64,000 bases of DNA from Methanoculleus sp. SDB (GCA_001412355.1 LKUD01000031.1:1-64000), one strand, 5' to 3'; counted from the first letter of the stretch, positions 31,838 through 41,362 are shown. The notes: generated by a model from the sequence alone, not told the origin. Made by a program: numbers and translations.

Positions 31838-33055
31838 TCAGGAGCGACGGATCTTCCTCCCGAACCCTGCCGCCAGAACCGCGAGCGCCATACCCGTAAT
31901 CAGACCGGGTTCGCCGGCTGATGCCGGCGTCGGAGCCGTTTCGGGTGCCATTTTTATCAGAAACGATGCACCTGCATCCTCAGACACACTCCTCCTGAGC
32001 CCTCCGATTATATATCCGCCATCGGGCGTCTGCTGCACCGATGTGACGACGGCATCCGGAATCATCCGCGTCCATTCGGTCTTCCCGTTCGCTGCCGTGC
32101 GCAGGATCATGAATCCGCCTGCAGAACCGGGGGATTCCGGGGCGGGACCGGCAATCAGGCATCCTCCGTCCGAAAGAGGCGTGAGGATGACAACGGACGA
32201 AAAATATCCCGTCACAGGCCGCTCAGAGCGAACACTTCCGTCCGGTGCAATCACGAGGAGGAATACCGCACCACCCGCTGTGGACGATGTTACATCGTCG
32301 GCACCCGTTGCCGCGCCCATATATCCGCCTCCGGATACAGGCTGAACGGCTGTAATTTCCTCGTACTGCGGATACTGCTGTTCACGAACAATAGCGCCGT
32401 CATCACCCGCGACGAGGAGGAAGGCGGAGGTTCCTTCCGGTGCGGCGACACTTCCTCCCACGACGGCTCCGCCGCCCGGAAGCGACCGGACGGATCGGGC
32501 ATGATACCGGTCCGCGCCGTCACCGGAAGGGAGCGGAAGAATCCACTCTTCCTCCCCTTCGCCGGAGAGACGGATCAGCACACTCCGATCGGCCTCGGCC
32601 ACAAGGACTGCTCCGCCGTCGGCGGTGTCAATCGCACGGATGGTCCGGTTTTCTCCGGGTACGTACGTCCATCGTGGCTTTGCGGCCGGGCTGGCAGCGA
32701 TGATCTCCTGCCGGTCCGTGACGAGGAGAAGACCGTCCGCCGGCATTTCCCTGACAAAGATATACGCAGTTGATACGATTTCTCCCTGAATGTATGCGAT
32801 ACGATCCGGATAGCCCGTTTCATTCAGAAATACAACGGCGGCACCGAGTGCCGCTTCGCCTCCGGCCACGTAACCGCCACCCGGAGGAGCCTGCACGGAA
32901 TACAGGATGATTTCGGTGGAATCAAATATACGGAACCATTCATCAGAGGGCGGGGAGCCGGCTGATGATATCGTGACGAGGCAGATGGCGAGCAGCACTG
33001 CCAGTGCGCACCACCTGTATCCCACAGGTGTGTTCCCGAATTTTTGTACCATCAT
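31838..33055 (-). CDS. Secreted beta-propeller-like protein with C-terminal anchor
   Basis: A 405-residue protein with a signal segment (ALAVLLAICLVTISSAG), repeated blades of about 45-55 residues ending in patterns such as PGGGYVAGG, PGGGAVVGG, SGGGYMGAA, SDGGCLIAG and DGGYIIGG, and a C-terminal helix EPGLITGMALAVLAAGF with a basic end. The blade pattern resembles secreted propellers of methanogens. The terminal Pro-Gly, helix, Arg layout is like archaeosortase sorting signals but not an exact PGF match. Function unknown, probably cell surface. Confidence 0.75.
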   Translation of the reverse strand: MMVQKFGNTPVGYRWCALAVLLAICLVTISSAGSPPSDEWFRIFDSTEIILYSVQAPPGGGYVAGGEAALGAAVVFLNETGYPDRIAYIQGEIVSTAYIFVREMPADGLLLVTDRQEIIAASPAAKPRWTYVPGENRTIRAIDTADGGAVLVAEADRSVLIRLSGEGEEEWILPLPSGDGADRYHARSVRSLPGGGAVVGGSVAAPEGTSAFLLVAGDDGAIVREQQYPQYEEITAVQPVSGGGYMGAATGADDVTSSTAGGAVFLLVIAPDGSVRSERPVTGYFSSVVILTPLSDGGCLIAGPAPESPGSAGGFMILRTAANGKTEWTRMIPDAVVTSVQQTPDGGYIIGGLRRSVSEDAGASFLIKMAPETAPTPASAGEPGLITGMALAVLAAGFGRKIRRS

Positions 33056-33130
33056 TACTTCCCCGGTATGCCTTCCAGCCTCATGAGTGCTTCGTCCCTT
33101 TCCCCGAAAATAGTGAGAAGAGGATCCCCC

Positions 33131-33964
33131 TCACCGAAGAAACGCGAGGCAGGAGACGATAACTCTCCGGCCGGATCGCCGCGTATCCGTCGCCAGTTCA
33201 TGCCGGCAGCTGTATGCAGGATACAGTACGAGGAAGACTGCGAGGGCTGCCAGCACGGGGGCAGGCGGGGTGCAGGCAATGAGACAGACGCCGAGTGCCC
33301 CGGCAGAGAGCATCAGGCACAGAAACAGAACCGCCCACCCGCCTGACCTGCCGAGACTGACCACGGTCGTCCGTGCGGTTCCGAGGTCCTCCGCATAATC
33401 GTTGATCTGGTGGGCGACCAGCGCTTCCATGCAGACTGTCGTAGCAATGAGGGCTGCGACGAGAGAAACGGATGCTCCGGGGGTACCGCCGGCGAGTGCG
33501 AAACCGGCAAGCACGGGCAGACCGCCGAACATCAGTCCGTGGGTCACAATGTCGACGATAAGACGATCCTTCAGGCGGAACGGCTCCGCGGAGTACAGGG
33601 TGAGGGCTCCGGCACACAGGGCCGTGAAAATCCATCCGACCCATCCCGCAGAAATGGCGAGAAACGCCGGAACAAGGAGAAGGAGGAGCATCAGCCGCCG
33701 TGTCCCCCGCGGGCTCACCCGTCCGGCTGCAAGCGGATTCGTGTCCGTGGCGGCCTTACCCTGATGATTCCGGTCAATTTCAACGTCATAATAGTTATTC
33801 ACCACAAATCCGTACGCGGTCAGGCAGAAGAAGGAGAGCCCGGTGACAAGGAGGGCAGACGAGAAACCCCCCGCACAATATGCTCCGGCAAGCGGGAAGA
33901 GCAGATAAAATTTTATCCAGTCCGGAATCCGCATCATCCGGATATATCCTGAAATCCCGTCCAT
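33131..33964 (-). CDS. UbiA-family prenyltransferase
   Basis: A 277-residue polytopic membrane protein with the two Asp-rich motifs of UbiA enzymes: NNYYDVEIDRNHQ (about residue 57) and NDYAEDLGTARTT (about 188). Family members transfer prenyl chains; in archaea this includes geranylgeranylglycerol-phosphate geranylgeranyltransferase (lipid synthesis) and others. The second motif differs from typical DGGGP synthases, so the acceptor is uncertain. It is 75 bases upstream of the propeller gene on the same strand. Confidence 0.85.
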   Translation of the reverse strand: MDGISGYIRMMRIPDWIKFYLLFPLAGAYCAGGFSSALLVTGLSFFCLTAYGFVVNNYYDVEIDRNHQGKAATDTNPLAAGRVSPRGTRRLMLLLLLVPAFLAISAGWVGWIFTALCAGALTLYSAEPFRLKDRLIVDIVTHGLMFGGLPVLAGFALAGGTPGASVSLVAALIATTVCMEALVAHQINDYAEDLGTARTTVVSLGRSGGWAVLFLCLMLSAGALGVCLIACTPPAPVLAALAVFLVLYPAYSCRHELATDTRRSGRRVIVSCLAFLR

Positions 33965-34057
33965 TCACCAGATATATGCCCCCGGAGGTGATAAATCATC
34001 ATTATTTTTTCCGTGGAGCCGCGGCAGGTATCCGCACCTGCTGCTGGCGGATTCATA

Positions 34058-34067
34058 CCTATAAATA
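34058..34067 (+). promoter_or_regulatory. TATA box upstream of gap
   Basis: CCTATAAATA-type element about 70 bases before the gap ATG at 34137, giving a leader of about 45 bases. Confidence 0.5.
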
Positions 34068-34136
34068 GGATGCTCTTCTTACTGAATCTTATACGACAAC
34101 AGGACAGGTGTATTAAAGGATTTCTGGTGAGGAGAC

Positions 34137-35159
34137 ATGATTAAGGTCGCAATTAACGGATACGGCACAATCGGCAAACGTGTAGCCGACGCGGTGAACG
34201 CCCAGCCCGACATGGAAGTAGTCGGTGTTTCGAAGACACGCCCCAGTGCGGAGGCATATATCGCGAACATGCGTGGATATCCTCTCTACATCGCAGACAT
34301 CGCGAAGCGGAACACCTTTGAAGATGCGGGCATCCGGGTTGCCGGAGATATCGAGGAGATGCTCAAGCACGCCGATGTGGTGGTTGATGCCACGCCGGGT
34401 GGCGTGGGCAAAAAAAACAGGGCGCTCTATGAACTCTATAATCTCAAAGCGATCTGGCAGGGAGGGGAGGACCACGACGTCGCGGGTTTTTCGTTCAACT
34501 CGTCGTGCAATTACGAATCCGCACTCGGGCGCGATTTTGTACGGGTCGTTTCCTGCAATACGACAGGACTCTGCCGCATCATCAAAGCGGTCGATGAAGC
34601 CTTCGGAGTGACCAAGGTCCGCGCCACGATGGTGCGCCGCGGATCGGATCCCGGAGGGATTAAAAAAGGGCCGGTGGATGCGATTGTCCTCAATCCCGTG
34701 ACCATTCCCAGCCATCACGGACCCGATGTCCAGACCGTGCTTCCGCATATCGATATCGTGACGCTCGCCATGATCGTCCCGACGACCTTCTGCCATATGC
34801 ACGTGGTGCAGATGGATCTTGGCGCCGATGCAACACGGGAAGAGATCCTGAACATCATCGAAGAGCACCCGAGAATGGGCCTTGTCCGCAAAGGGACCGG
34901 GATTACGAGCACCGCCGAGCTGAAGGAATATGCCTCCGATATGGGACGGCCGCGATCCGACCTCTGGGAGAGCTGCATCTACGAGGAATCGGTCTCCGTC
35001 GTGGGCAAGCGTGAACTCTACCTGTTCCAGGCCATTCACCAGGAGGCGGATGTCGTCGTGGAGAACATCGATGCGATCCGTGCCATGATGAACGGCACAC
35101 CGGATCCCCTCGAATCCGTTGCGATGACAAATAAGGCGCTCGGTTTCACACCCCTTTGA
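34137..35159 (+). CDS. gap: Glyceraldehyde-3-phosphate dehydrogenase, archaeal type II
   Basis: A 340-residue archaeal GAPDH. MIKVAINGYGTIGKRVADAV is the Rossmann start, SCNTTGLCR (about residue 139) holds the catalytic Cys, and the length matches the archaeal phosphorylating NAD(P) enzymes, which are distinct from bacterial GAPDH. Role: gluconeogenesis in autotrophic methanogens. ATG 34137 follows GGTGAGGAG, a good ribosome site. Confidence 0.97.
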   Translation: MIKVAINGYGTIGKRVADAVNAQPDMEVVGVSKTRPSAEAYIANMRGYPLYIADIAKRNTFEDAGIRVAGDIEEMLKHADVVVDATPGGVGKKNRALYELYNLKAIWQGGEDHDVAGFSFNSSCNYESALGRDFVRVVSCNTTGLCRIIKAVDEAFGVTKVRATMVRRGSDPGGIKKGPVDAIVLNPVTIPSHHGPDVQTVLPHIDIVTLAMIVPTTFCHMHVVQMDLGADATREEILNIIEEHPRMGLVRKGTGITSTAELKEYASDMGRPRSDLWESCIYEESVSVVGKRELYLFQAIHQEADVVVENIDAIRAMMNGTPDPLESVAMTNKALGFTPL

Positions 35160-35342
35160 GGGGTGAAAAGAGGGATTCGGGCACGCAACAGACACGGGGA
35201 TGCGGAATGCGGTTGCCGGTTGCGGGCCGTTCTGCCGATGGACCCGGAGGTTTCCGCGCATATAAGCAGGGCAGGGGAAGAGCGGCGCTTTTCCTCTTCC
35301 ACCGGAATAACCATTAACACCCCGCGTCACCCATATTTTTTA

Positions 35343-36287
35343 ATGGATCCGTACTCGCTGGTCGCACGAAATACCGTTGAGATCGTTACCGGGGATGAAC
35401 TGAAGGCAGTCCTAGCGCAGCCCGTCAAACGTGTCTATGCCGGCTACGAACCGAGCGGTGAGATCCATCTCGGCCATCTGGTTACGATAAACAAACTCAT
35501 CGACATGCGCGACGCAGGATTTGACGTCACCGTTCTCCTCGCGGATCTTCATGCCTTCCTCAACCGGAAAGGCACAATGGAGGAGGTCCGTGCCCTGGCC
35601 GAGTACAATCGCCGCTGTTTCGAGGCCGTGGGGCTGACGGGAGTTGAATTCGTACTCGGATCCGATGTTCAGCTGAATCCCGAATACGAACTCCGGGTGC
35701 TTGAACTTTCCCAGCAGATTACCCTGAACCGGGCGAAGCGCAGCATGGACGAAGTCGGCCGGCAGATGGAGCACCCGACCGTTTCCCAGATGGTATACCC
35801 GATCATGCAGATGGTGGATATCGAGACCCTCGGGGTCGATGCGGCGGTTGGCGGGATTGACCAGAGGAAGATTCACATGCTCGCCCGTGAAAATCTTCCG
35901 GCTGTCGGAGGCAGGGCACCGGTCTGCATTCACACGCCAATCTTAAACGGCCTCGACGGGAAAAAGATGTCCTCGTCGAGCGGGAACTACATCTCGGTCG
36001 CCGATTCCGAAGCAGGCATCAAACAAAAGATCAAGAAGGCCTTCTGTCCGCCGGAGACTGTCGAGAACCCCATCCTCCAGCTCCTGCAGTACCACGTCTT
36101 CCCGCGGCTGTCCAGGATCACACTCCGGCGTCCCGAAAAATTCGGGGGGGACAGGGAATTTCACAGCTATGAGGAGATCGAGCAGGCGTACGGTTGCGGG
36201 GATGTGCATCCGATGGATCTGAAAAACGCCGCGGCGGATGGCCTTATCGAAGTGCTGGGCCCGGTACGGGAGTATATGGAACGATAA
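35343..36287 (+). CDS. tyrS: Tyrosyl-tRNA synthetase, archaeal type
   Basis: A 314-residue class I synthetase with HIGH-like HLGHL and KMSKS-like KKMSSS motifs and the compact archaeal/eukaryal layout without an S4 domain. YAGYEPSGEIHLGHL and QVGGIDQRK-like AVGGIDQRKIHML identify the Tyr type. ATG 35343 gives the family start MDPYSLVARNTVEIV; the 60-residue upstream extension is rejected. Its TAA shares a base with the rio1 ATG, so it heads a six-gene run tyrS-rio1-KH-Cys protein-hel308-cgi121. Confidence 0.97.
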   Translation: MDPYSLVARNTVEIVTGDELKAVLAQPVKRVYAGYEPSGEIHLGHLVTINKLIDMRDAGFDVTVLLADLHAFLNRKGTMEEVRALAEYNRRCFEAVGLTGVEFVLGSDVQLNPEYELRVLELSQQITLNRAKRSMDEVGRQMEHPTVSQMVYPIMQMVDIETLGVDAAVGGIDQRKIHMLARENLPAVGGRAPVCIHTPILNGLDGKKMSSSSGNYISVADSEAGIKQKIKKAFCPPETVENPILQLLQYHVFPRLSRITLRRPEKFGGDREFHSYEEIEQAYGCGDVHPMDLKNAAADGLIEVLGPVREYMER

Positions 36288-37063
36288 TGAGCATCGACGG
36301 GCTAATGAACCGGTTCGACCGGGAAGTGGAGAAAATGGGCGTCCGCGTGAAAGACGCCGACCAGATGAAAGTCATGGACAACGTCTTTGACGAGGTCACT
36401 CTCCTCGCCCTCTACCGGCTCGTGCATAAAAAGCATATCTCCGTCATCGGCGGATCAATCTCAACGGGAAAAGAGGCGAACGTCTTCTACGGCGAGAAGG
36501 ACGGGCGTCCGATTGCAATCAAGATATACCGGATCCGGTCCGCAAATTTCAAATCCATGAGCGAATACATCACCGGCGATCCCCGGTTCGCCTCCGTCCG
36601 AGGCACGAAGAAGGAGATGGTCTTCACCTGGACACGGAAAGAGTACGCCAATATCCAGCGTGCCCGTGAAGCGGGTGTACCGGTTCCCGAACCGCTGACA
36701 TTCGACAGGAACATCCTCCTTATGGAGTTCCTCGGATGGGGGGAGACGCCCTACCCGCAGCTCAGGTCGGCCGAACCGGAAGATCCGGAGGACGTCTACA
36801 AATTCATCGTCAGGATGATGAAAATACTCTACCGGGAAGCGCGTCTGGTTCACGGGGATTTGAGCGAGTTCAATATTCTCTATGGAGACCGCCCGTACAT
36901 CATCGATCTCGGGCAGGCAGTAACCCCCGACCACCCCCGCGCCCACTCGTTCCTGGCGAGGGATATAAAAAATATTACCCGGTTTTTCAGCCGGTTCTGC
37001 GACGTCCGGGAAGAACGCGACGTATTCATCGACATTGTCGGGACCGAGCGGCTTGCGCCGTGA
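36287..37063 (+). CDS. rio1: RIO1-type serine protein kinase
   Basis: A 258-residue atypical kinase: STGKEANVFYG (nucleotide loop), IAIKIYRI (Lys), RKEYANIQRA, LVHGDLSEFNILY (catalytic Asp and Asn) and PYIIDLGQAV (metal Asp). RIO1 acts in late maturation of the small ribosomal subunit. It overlaps the end of tyrS by one base and precedes the Dim2-like KH gene, its usual functional partner in pre-40S-like particle maturation; this order is conserved in many archaea. Confidence 0.96.
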   Translation: MSIDGLMNRFDREVEKMGVRVKDADQMKVMDNVFDEVTLLALYRLVHKKHISVIGGSISTGKEANVFYGEKDGRPIAIKIYRIRSANFKSMSEYITGDPRFASVRGTKKEMVFTWTRKEYANIQRAREAGVPVPEPLTFDRNILLMEFLGWGETPYPQLRSAEPEDPEDVYKFIVRMMKILYREARLVHGDLSEFNILYGDRPYIIDLGQAVTPDHPRAHSFLARDIKNITRFFSRFCDVREERDVFIDIVGTERLAP

Positions 37064-37086
37064 ATCCCGTGAGAGGAGGGAGAACC

Positions 37087-37629
37087 ATGACACGACAGGA
37101 AATTAAAGTAACACAAAGCCGCATTGCGGTATTGATTGGAAAAGGCGGTAAAACAAAGCGGGAGATTGAAAAAAAGACCGGTACGGTTCTTACGATTGAT
37201 TCTGAAGAGGGAGCAGTGGCCGTTGAAGCGGAGGAGACGCTGTCCGTTCTGAGAACGGTGGAACTTGTACGTGCCGTGAACCGCGGTTTTTCCCCCAATC
37301 GTGCATATGTGCTGCTCGACGATGAGGACCTGATCCTCGATGTCATTGACCTCTCCGGAATCTGTACGACGACGAAACAGATGGAGCGTGTCCGTGGCCG
37401 CATCATCGGAAAGGAGGGACGGGCACGGGAACAGATCGAGTATATGACCGGCTGCCTCATCTCCGTCCTCGGAAAAACAATCGCGCTCATCGGGCTGCCG
37501 GAACAGCTGAAACTTGCCCGGACAGCGATTGATATGCTCGTCAAGGGTGTCCCCCACGAGACGGTCTTCACATTTCTTGATAAGAGAAAGAAAGAGGCAA
37601 AGCACGAAATTCTCGAATACTACTATTAG
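37087..37629 (+). CDS. KH-domain RNA-binding protein (Dim2/Pno1 homolog)
   Basis: A 180-residue protein with two KH domains: IAVLIGKGGKTKREIEKKTG (residues about 13-32) and VRGRIIGKEGRAREQIEYMTG (near 100-120), each with the GxxG loop. Archaeal Dim2 binds the 3' end of 16S rRNA and helps small-subunit maturation. The ATG 37087 follows GGAGGGAGAACC; the longer frame overlaps rio1 and is spurious. Neighbour of rio1, in line with a shared role. Confidence 0.95.
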   Translation: MTRQEIKVTQSRIAVLIGKGGKTKREIEKKTGTVLTIDSEEGAVAVEAEETLSVLRTVELVRAVNRGFSPNRAYVLLDDEDLILDVIDLSGICTTTKQMERVRGRIIGKEGRAREQIEYMTGCLISVLGKTIALIGLPEQLKLARTAIDMLVKGVPHETVFTFLDKRKKEAKHEILEYYY

Positions 37630-37642
37630 GCGGTCTCGCGTC

Positions 37643-37804
37643 GTGATCTACCCGGCATTCATCAGAGCCCTCCCGGGAAAACCGCACTGCGCCTGGGGGT
37701 CGGGGGACTGTTTCCACTGCAATCCAAAAAGCCCGGGAAGAGGGCAAAGGACCGACAGGCGCAAATACTGTGATTTCGAGCGGAAAAAAGGGGGTCAGGC
37801 GTGA
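37643..37804 (+). CDS. Small cysteine-containing protein coupled to hel308, unknown
   Basis: A 53-residue frame from GTG 37643 with CAWGSGDCFHCNP and a final KYCDFERKKG, basic overall. The four Cys could bind zinc. The stop (TGA 37802-37804) overlaps the GTG of hel308 by four bases (GTGA), an arrangement that strongly suggests a real gene translated with the helicase. I cannot name a family. It might be a DNA- or protein-binding partner of Hel308 or part of ribosome maturation with the genes before it. Confidence 0.65.
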   Translation: MIYPAFIRALPGKPHCAWGSGDCFHCNPKSPGRGQRTDRRKYCDFERKKGGQA

Positions 37805-39987
37805 ATATCGCGGATCTTCCGATACCGCCCGCATTGATTGCAGAGTACGAGAGGCGGGGTATCCGGACACTCTATCCGCCGCAGGCCGAATGCGTGGAAG
37901 CGGGGCTCTTTTCCGCCGCAAACCTGCTCATTGCCATTCCCACGGCAAGCGGAAAGACACTCGTCGCCGAGCTCGCGATGCATCACCAGATTGCCGGAGG
38001 TGGGAGATGCCTCTATATCGTCCCCCTCAAGGCTCTCGCCAGTGAAAAATACGAGGAATTTTCGGGGAAGGGAGTCTCGGTCGGCATTTCCACGGGTGAT
38101 TTTGACAGGCGGGACGAATTCCTCGGCAGGAATGACATTATCATCGCCACAAGCGAAAAAGTCGATTCGCTCCTGAGGAACCATGCCCACTGGCTGGCCG
38201 GGATCACGCTGCTCGTTATCGACGAGGTGCACCTTATCGATTCCGACGACCGGGGCCCGACGCTTGAGATGGTCATCACGAAGCTCCGGTTCCAGAATCC
38301 CGATATGCAGATAATCGCGCTCTCGGCTACGATCGGCAATCCCGAGATACTCGGGGGATGGCTTAATGCGGCAGTTCTCACCTCCTCCTGGCGGCCGGTG
38401 GCACTGAAAGAGGGCGTATACTACCGGAAAGCAATCACCTTTGCCGACGGGACGAGAGAGGTTCCCGCCATATCAAAACACGACGACATCAACCTCTGCG
38501 CCGATACGATCGAGGAGGGGGGGCAGTGTCTGGTCTTTGTCAGCTCCCGCAGGAATGCCGAGGCATTTGCGAAACGGGCGGCGCAGACAATTCCTGCCGC
38601 GAGCCCCGAGCTTGACGCTATTGCCCGCATTCTTGAAGCCGCGGCCGAGACCGATATGGGAAAGGTACTTGCGCTCTGTGTCCGAAACGGGGCAGCCTTC
38701 CATCATGCCGGCCTCACGCGGACGCAGCGGGCTGCCGTCGAAAAAGGGTTCAGGGAAGGGAACATCAGGATAATATCCTCCACCCCGACTCTTGCCGCGG
38801 GTATCAATCTTCCCGCACGGCGTGTCATCATCAGGGATTACCTGAGGTTTCAGGGAGGGCAGGGGATGGTGCCCATTCCGGTCCGTGAATACCGGCAGAT
38901 GGCCGGAAGGGCGGGGCGCCCTCACCTCGATCCCTACGGGGAGGCGGTCCTGATGGCAGGCCGCGAGGAGGCGGTTGACGAACTCTTTCAATCCTTCATC
39001 GAGGCGCCGCCCGAAGACGTGACATCGCGCGTTGCACATACGGATACCCTTCACACACACATCCTCTCCCTGATCGCAACCGGGTTCACCCGTTCGCGTG
39101 AGGATCTGGTCGACTTTATGGAGCAGACGTTTTACATTCACCAGAAAAAGAAGCACCGCCACCTCACCGCAATTGTCAACCGTTCCCTCAGGTTCCTCAC
39201 CGACGCCGGGATGACCGACGAGACCGGCGGGGTGCTTGCGGCAAGCAGATACGGCACGCTCGTCTCCCGCCTCTATATCGATCCGAGGAGCGCCGGGATG
39301 ATCACCGGGGCCCTCCGCGAGATGAAGGATTTCACTGACATCGGTCTCCTGCAGCTCCTCTGCCGGACGCCGGACATGTATACCCTTTTCGTGCGCAAAT
39401 CAGACGTTCCTGTCCTTGAGAAATTCTATTTCGACCACGAGGAGGAGCTCTGGACGGAGTTTACCTACGAGGACGGTGAACAGTACTTCCAGAGTCTGAA
39501 AACCGCGATGCTGCTCTTCGACTGGATCGCCGAGGTCGGAGATACCGCCATCTGCGAGCGGTACGGCGTTGGGCCCGGTGACATCTACAATGTCGTCGAC
39601 GGTGTGTCCTGGCTCATACATGCGGCGGGAAGGCTCGCCGCAATGACGGAGCCGGCATATGCGGACCCGGTGCGTGAACTGGAGATGCGCGTGAAGCACG
39701 GCATCAAACGCGAACTGCTGCCACTCGTGGCACTGAAAGGCATCGGGCGCGTGCGTGCACGCCGGCTGTTTAATAATAACATCACCACGCCCGATGAGAT
39801 GCGCCGGGCCGGTCTCGACGCTGTCGCGGCAATCATCGGGCGCGGCATTGCAGAGCAGGCCCTCTCCCGGACCGGGGATCGTGCACCGCACCCGGCGGAC
39901 AGCGAAGATGAGCCCGATGGAACGGAAGAACAGGATACGGGTATTCAGTCCACCCTGTTCCAGTTTGAAGGGGGTGAGGGAGGATGA
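37801..39987 (+). CDS. hel308: Hel308 ATP-dependent DNA helicase
   Basis: A 728-residue superfamily 2 helicase: Q motif YPPQAE, Walker A IPTASGKT, DEVH-type box VIDEVHLID, LSATIGN (motif III), motif V TPTLAAGINLPAR and motif VI QMAGRAGRP, then winged helix, ratchet and helix-hairpin-helix domains (LVALKGIGRVRARRLFNNN). Hel308 unwinds lagging strands at blocked forks and acts in repair. Starts with GTG inside the previous stop and ends in an ATGA overlap with cgi121. Confidence 0.97.
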   Translation: MNIADLPIPPALIAEYERRGIRTLYPPQAECVEAGLFSAANLLIAIPTASGKTLVAELAMHHQIAGGGRCLYIVPLKALASEKYEEFSGKGVSVGISTGDFDRRDEFLGRNDIIIATSEKVDSLLRNHAHWLAGITLLVIDEVHLIDSDDRGPTLEMVITKLRFQNPDMQIIALSATIGNPEILGGWLNAAVLTSSWRPVALKEGVYYRKAITFADGTREVPAISKHDDINLCADTIEEGGQCLVFVSSRRNAEAFAKRAAQTIPAASPELDAIARILEAAAETDMGKVLALCVRNGAAFHHAGLTRTQRAAVEKGFREGNIRIISSTPTLAAGINLPARRVIIRDYLRFQGGQGMVPIPVREYRQMAGRAGRPHLDPYGEAVLMAGREEAVDELFQSFIEAPPEDVTSRVAHTDTLHTHILSLIATGFTRSREDLVDFMEQTFYIHQKKKHRHLTAIVNRSLRFLTDAGMTDETGGVLAASRYGTLVSRLYIDPRSAGMITGALREMKDFTDIGLLQLLCRTPDMYTLFVRKSDVPVLEKFYFDHEEELWTEFTYEDGEQYFQSLKTAMLLFDWIAEVGDTAICERYGVGPGDIYNVVDGVSWLIHAAGRLAAMTEPAYADPVRELEMRVKHGIKRELLPLVALKGIGRVRARRLFNNNITTPDEMRRAGLDAVAAIIGRGIAEQALSRTGDRAPHPADSEDEPDGTEEQDTGIQSTLFQFEGGEGG

Positions 39988-40496
39988 CAACGACGTACCG
40001 TATCCTGCAGGCAGTATGGGCGATTGAGAGCCCGGAAATATTTCTGGAAACGCTTCGTGATATTGCGGATCATACCAGAACACGGATCGTCTGCTTTAAT
40101 GCGGACTCCATGGCAGGTACGGGGCACGTGCGAGCAGCCATTCATCACGCATGGCGCTCCTGGTCATCGGGAAATGCAATATCCAATTCGTTCGAGATGG
40201 AAGCGCTCCTGTACGCAGCCGGAAGCAGGCAATGCCAGGAAGCGTCGGCTTTCGGTATTCACGCAGGGTATAACAGATGCTACATCGTCCTCTGCCCGGC
40301 ATCCGATGACGCACAATCCGCTCTCGCCGTGCATGTACGGTTTGTCGACGAAGACTGGGAGCGGACCTCTCCGGAAAAGCAGGACGTCCTGTGCCGGCTC
40401 TTCGGGATTACCGATGCGGAACTGGCAGTCACGGGGCATGCCCGTCTCAAAGAGCTCGTGGAAGAGCGTGTTGCCCTTCTCGATGTATACCGGTAA
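39984..40496 (+). CDS. cgi121: KEOPS complex subunit Cgi121
   Basis: A 170-residue protein matching archaeal Cgi121: RIVCFNADSMAGTGHVRAAIHHA near the N-terminus, FEMEALLYAAGSRQCQEASAFGIHAGYNRCYIVL in the middle. Cgi121 binds tRNA and recruits it to KEOPS for t6A37 synthesis. The ATG overlaps the hel308 stop (ATGA 39984-39987), so the subunit is expressed with a helicase and apart from the other KEOPS genes. Confidence 0.9.
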   Translation: MTTTYRILQAVWAIESPEIFLETLRDIADHTRTRIVCFNADSMAGTGHVRAAIHHAWRSWSSGNAISNSFEMEALLYAAGSRQCQEASAFGIHAGYNRCYIVLCPASDDAQSALAVHVRFVDEDWERTSPEKQDVLCRLFGITDAELAVTGHARLKELVEERVALLDVYR

Positions 40497-40518
40497 CCGC
40501 CCCGACGGCGATGCCTGC

Positions 40519-41007
40519 CTACCGGGAAGCATGGGTGAGGATATGGCGTATCTCGGGGATGATGAGAGTGCTGGTGGCGAGGGTGACCGCTCCCGTGGAA
40601 CCCGGGACGCAAAAGACAGCTTTTCCACCGGTTACTCCCCCGATTGCCCGTGAGAGCAGGGCACGTGTTCCAATCTCCTCGTAACTCTTCAGGCGGAACA
40701 GTTCGCCGAAACCGTCCATTGTCTTTTCGAGAAGCGGGACGACCGCCTCGATCGTGCAGTCATCATGCGTAAGACCGGTTCCCCCGTTGACGATGACAAG
40801 ATTCGCATGTTCGAGCGCGTCCAGCACCGCTTGCCTGATAACGGGTATCTCGTCGGGAACGAGGGCATAATGCACGACTGAAATGCCGGCGCCGGAAAGC
40901 AGGTGCCGGATCACTGCACCGCTCCGGTCCTCATCCTCGGTCCGGGACGTCGAAACGGTAACGACTGCACCGTGTATTGTGATATCCTGAATATGCGATG
41001 GATCCAT
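40519..41007 (-). CDS. moaB: MoaB-type molybdopterin adenylyltransferase
   Basis: A 162-residue protein: AVVTVSTSRTEDEDRSGAVI near the start, LVIVNGGTGLTHDDCTIEAV (the MPT-binding loop) and VFCVPGSTGAVTLA near the end. MoaB activates molybdopterin with ATP before insertion of Mo or W, needed for formylmethanofuran and formate dehydrogenases. ATG 41007 fits the family start (MDPSHIQDITI); the frame also has an ATG at 41037. It is the left boundary of the origin region. Confidence 0.92.
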   Translation of the reverse strand: MDPSHIQDITIHGAVVTVSTSRTEDEDRSGAVIRHLLSGAGISVVHYALVPDEIPVIRQAVLDALEHANLVIVNGGTGLTHDDCTIEAVVPLLEKTMDGFGELFRLKSYEEIGTRALLSRAIGGVTGGKAVFCVPGSTGAVTLATSTLIIPEIRHILTHASR

Positions 41008-41218
41008 CAGATCGAATCGTGTGTACGGAAACCCCATTAAATCTTGGGAAGAACATCCGGGGACGTAACGAAGATCTGCAGGAAGCGACCCCGATGAGCC
41101 GTAAAAAGGAAGAACCGCGGTAACTTCAATGGGGAAAAGCCAAATATTAGCCTGAATTGGAAATAACGTAAATAAAAGGCCAGGAAAAGCCGGTTAAATG
41201 AGAGTACTAACTATGCCG

Positions 41219-41240
41219 GACCCCTTTATTTCCACTGGAG
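41219..41240 (-). repeat. ORB repeat 1
   Basis: Core CCCCTTTATTTCCACTGG on the plus strand; read on the minus strand it gives CCAGTGGAAATAAAGGGG, the archaeal Orc1-binding consensus including the G string. Confidence 0.9.
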
Positions 41241-41340
41241 AAAGAACCGAAAAGGGGAGATGTCCATAAGACAGGAACGATGTGGGAGAAGGAAATCCGG
41301 ACTCAAATGATCATGAATATAAGAGAGGTGAGTATGGCGG

Positions 41341-41362
41341 GACCCCTTTGTTTCCACTGGAG
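41341..41362 (-). repeat. ORB repeat 2
   Basis: Differs from repeat 1 at a single core base (CCCCTTTGTTTCCACTGG). The identity extends a few bases to both sides (TATGxCGG before, AGA after), starting 122 bases after repeat 1. Confidence 0.9.
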
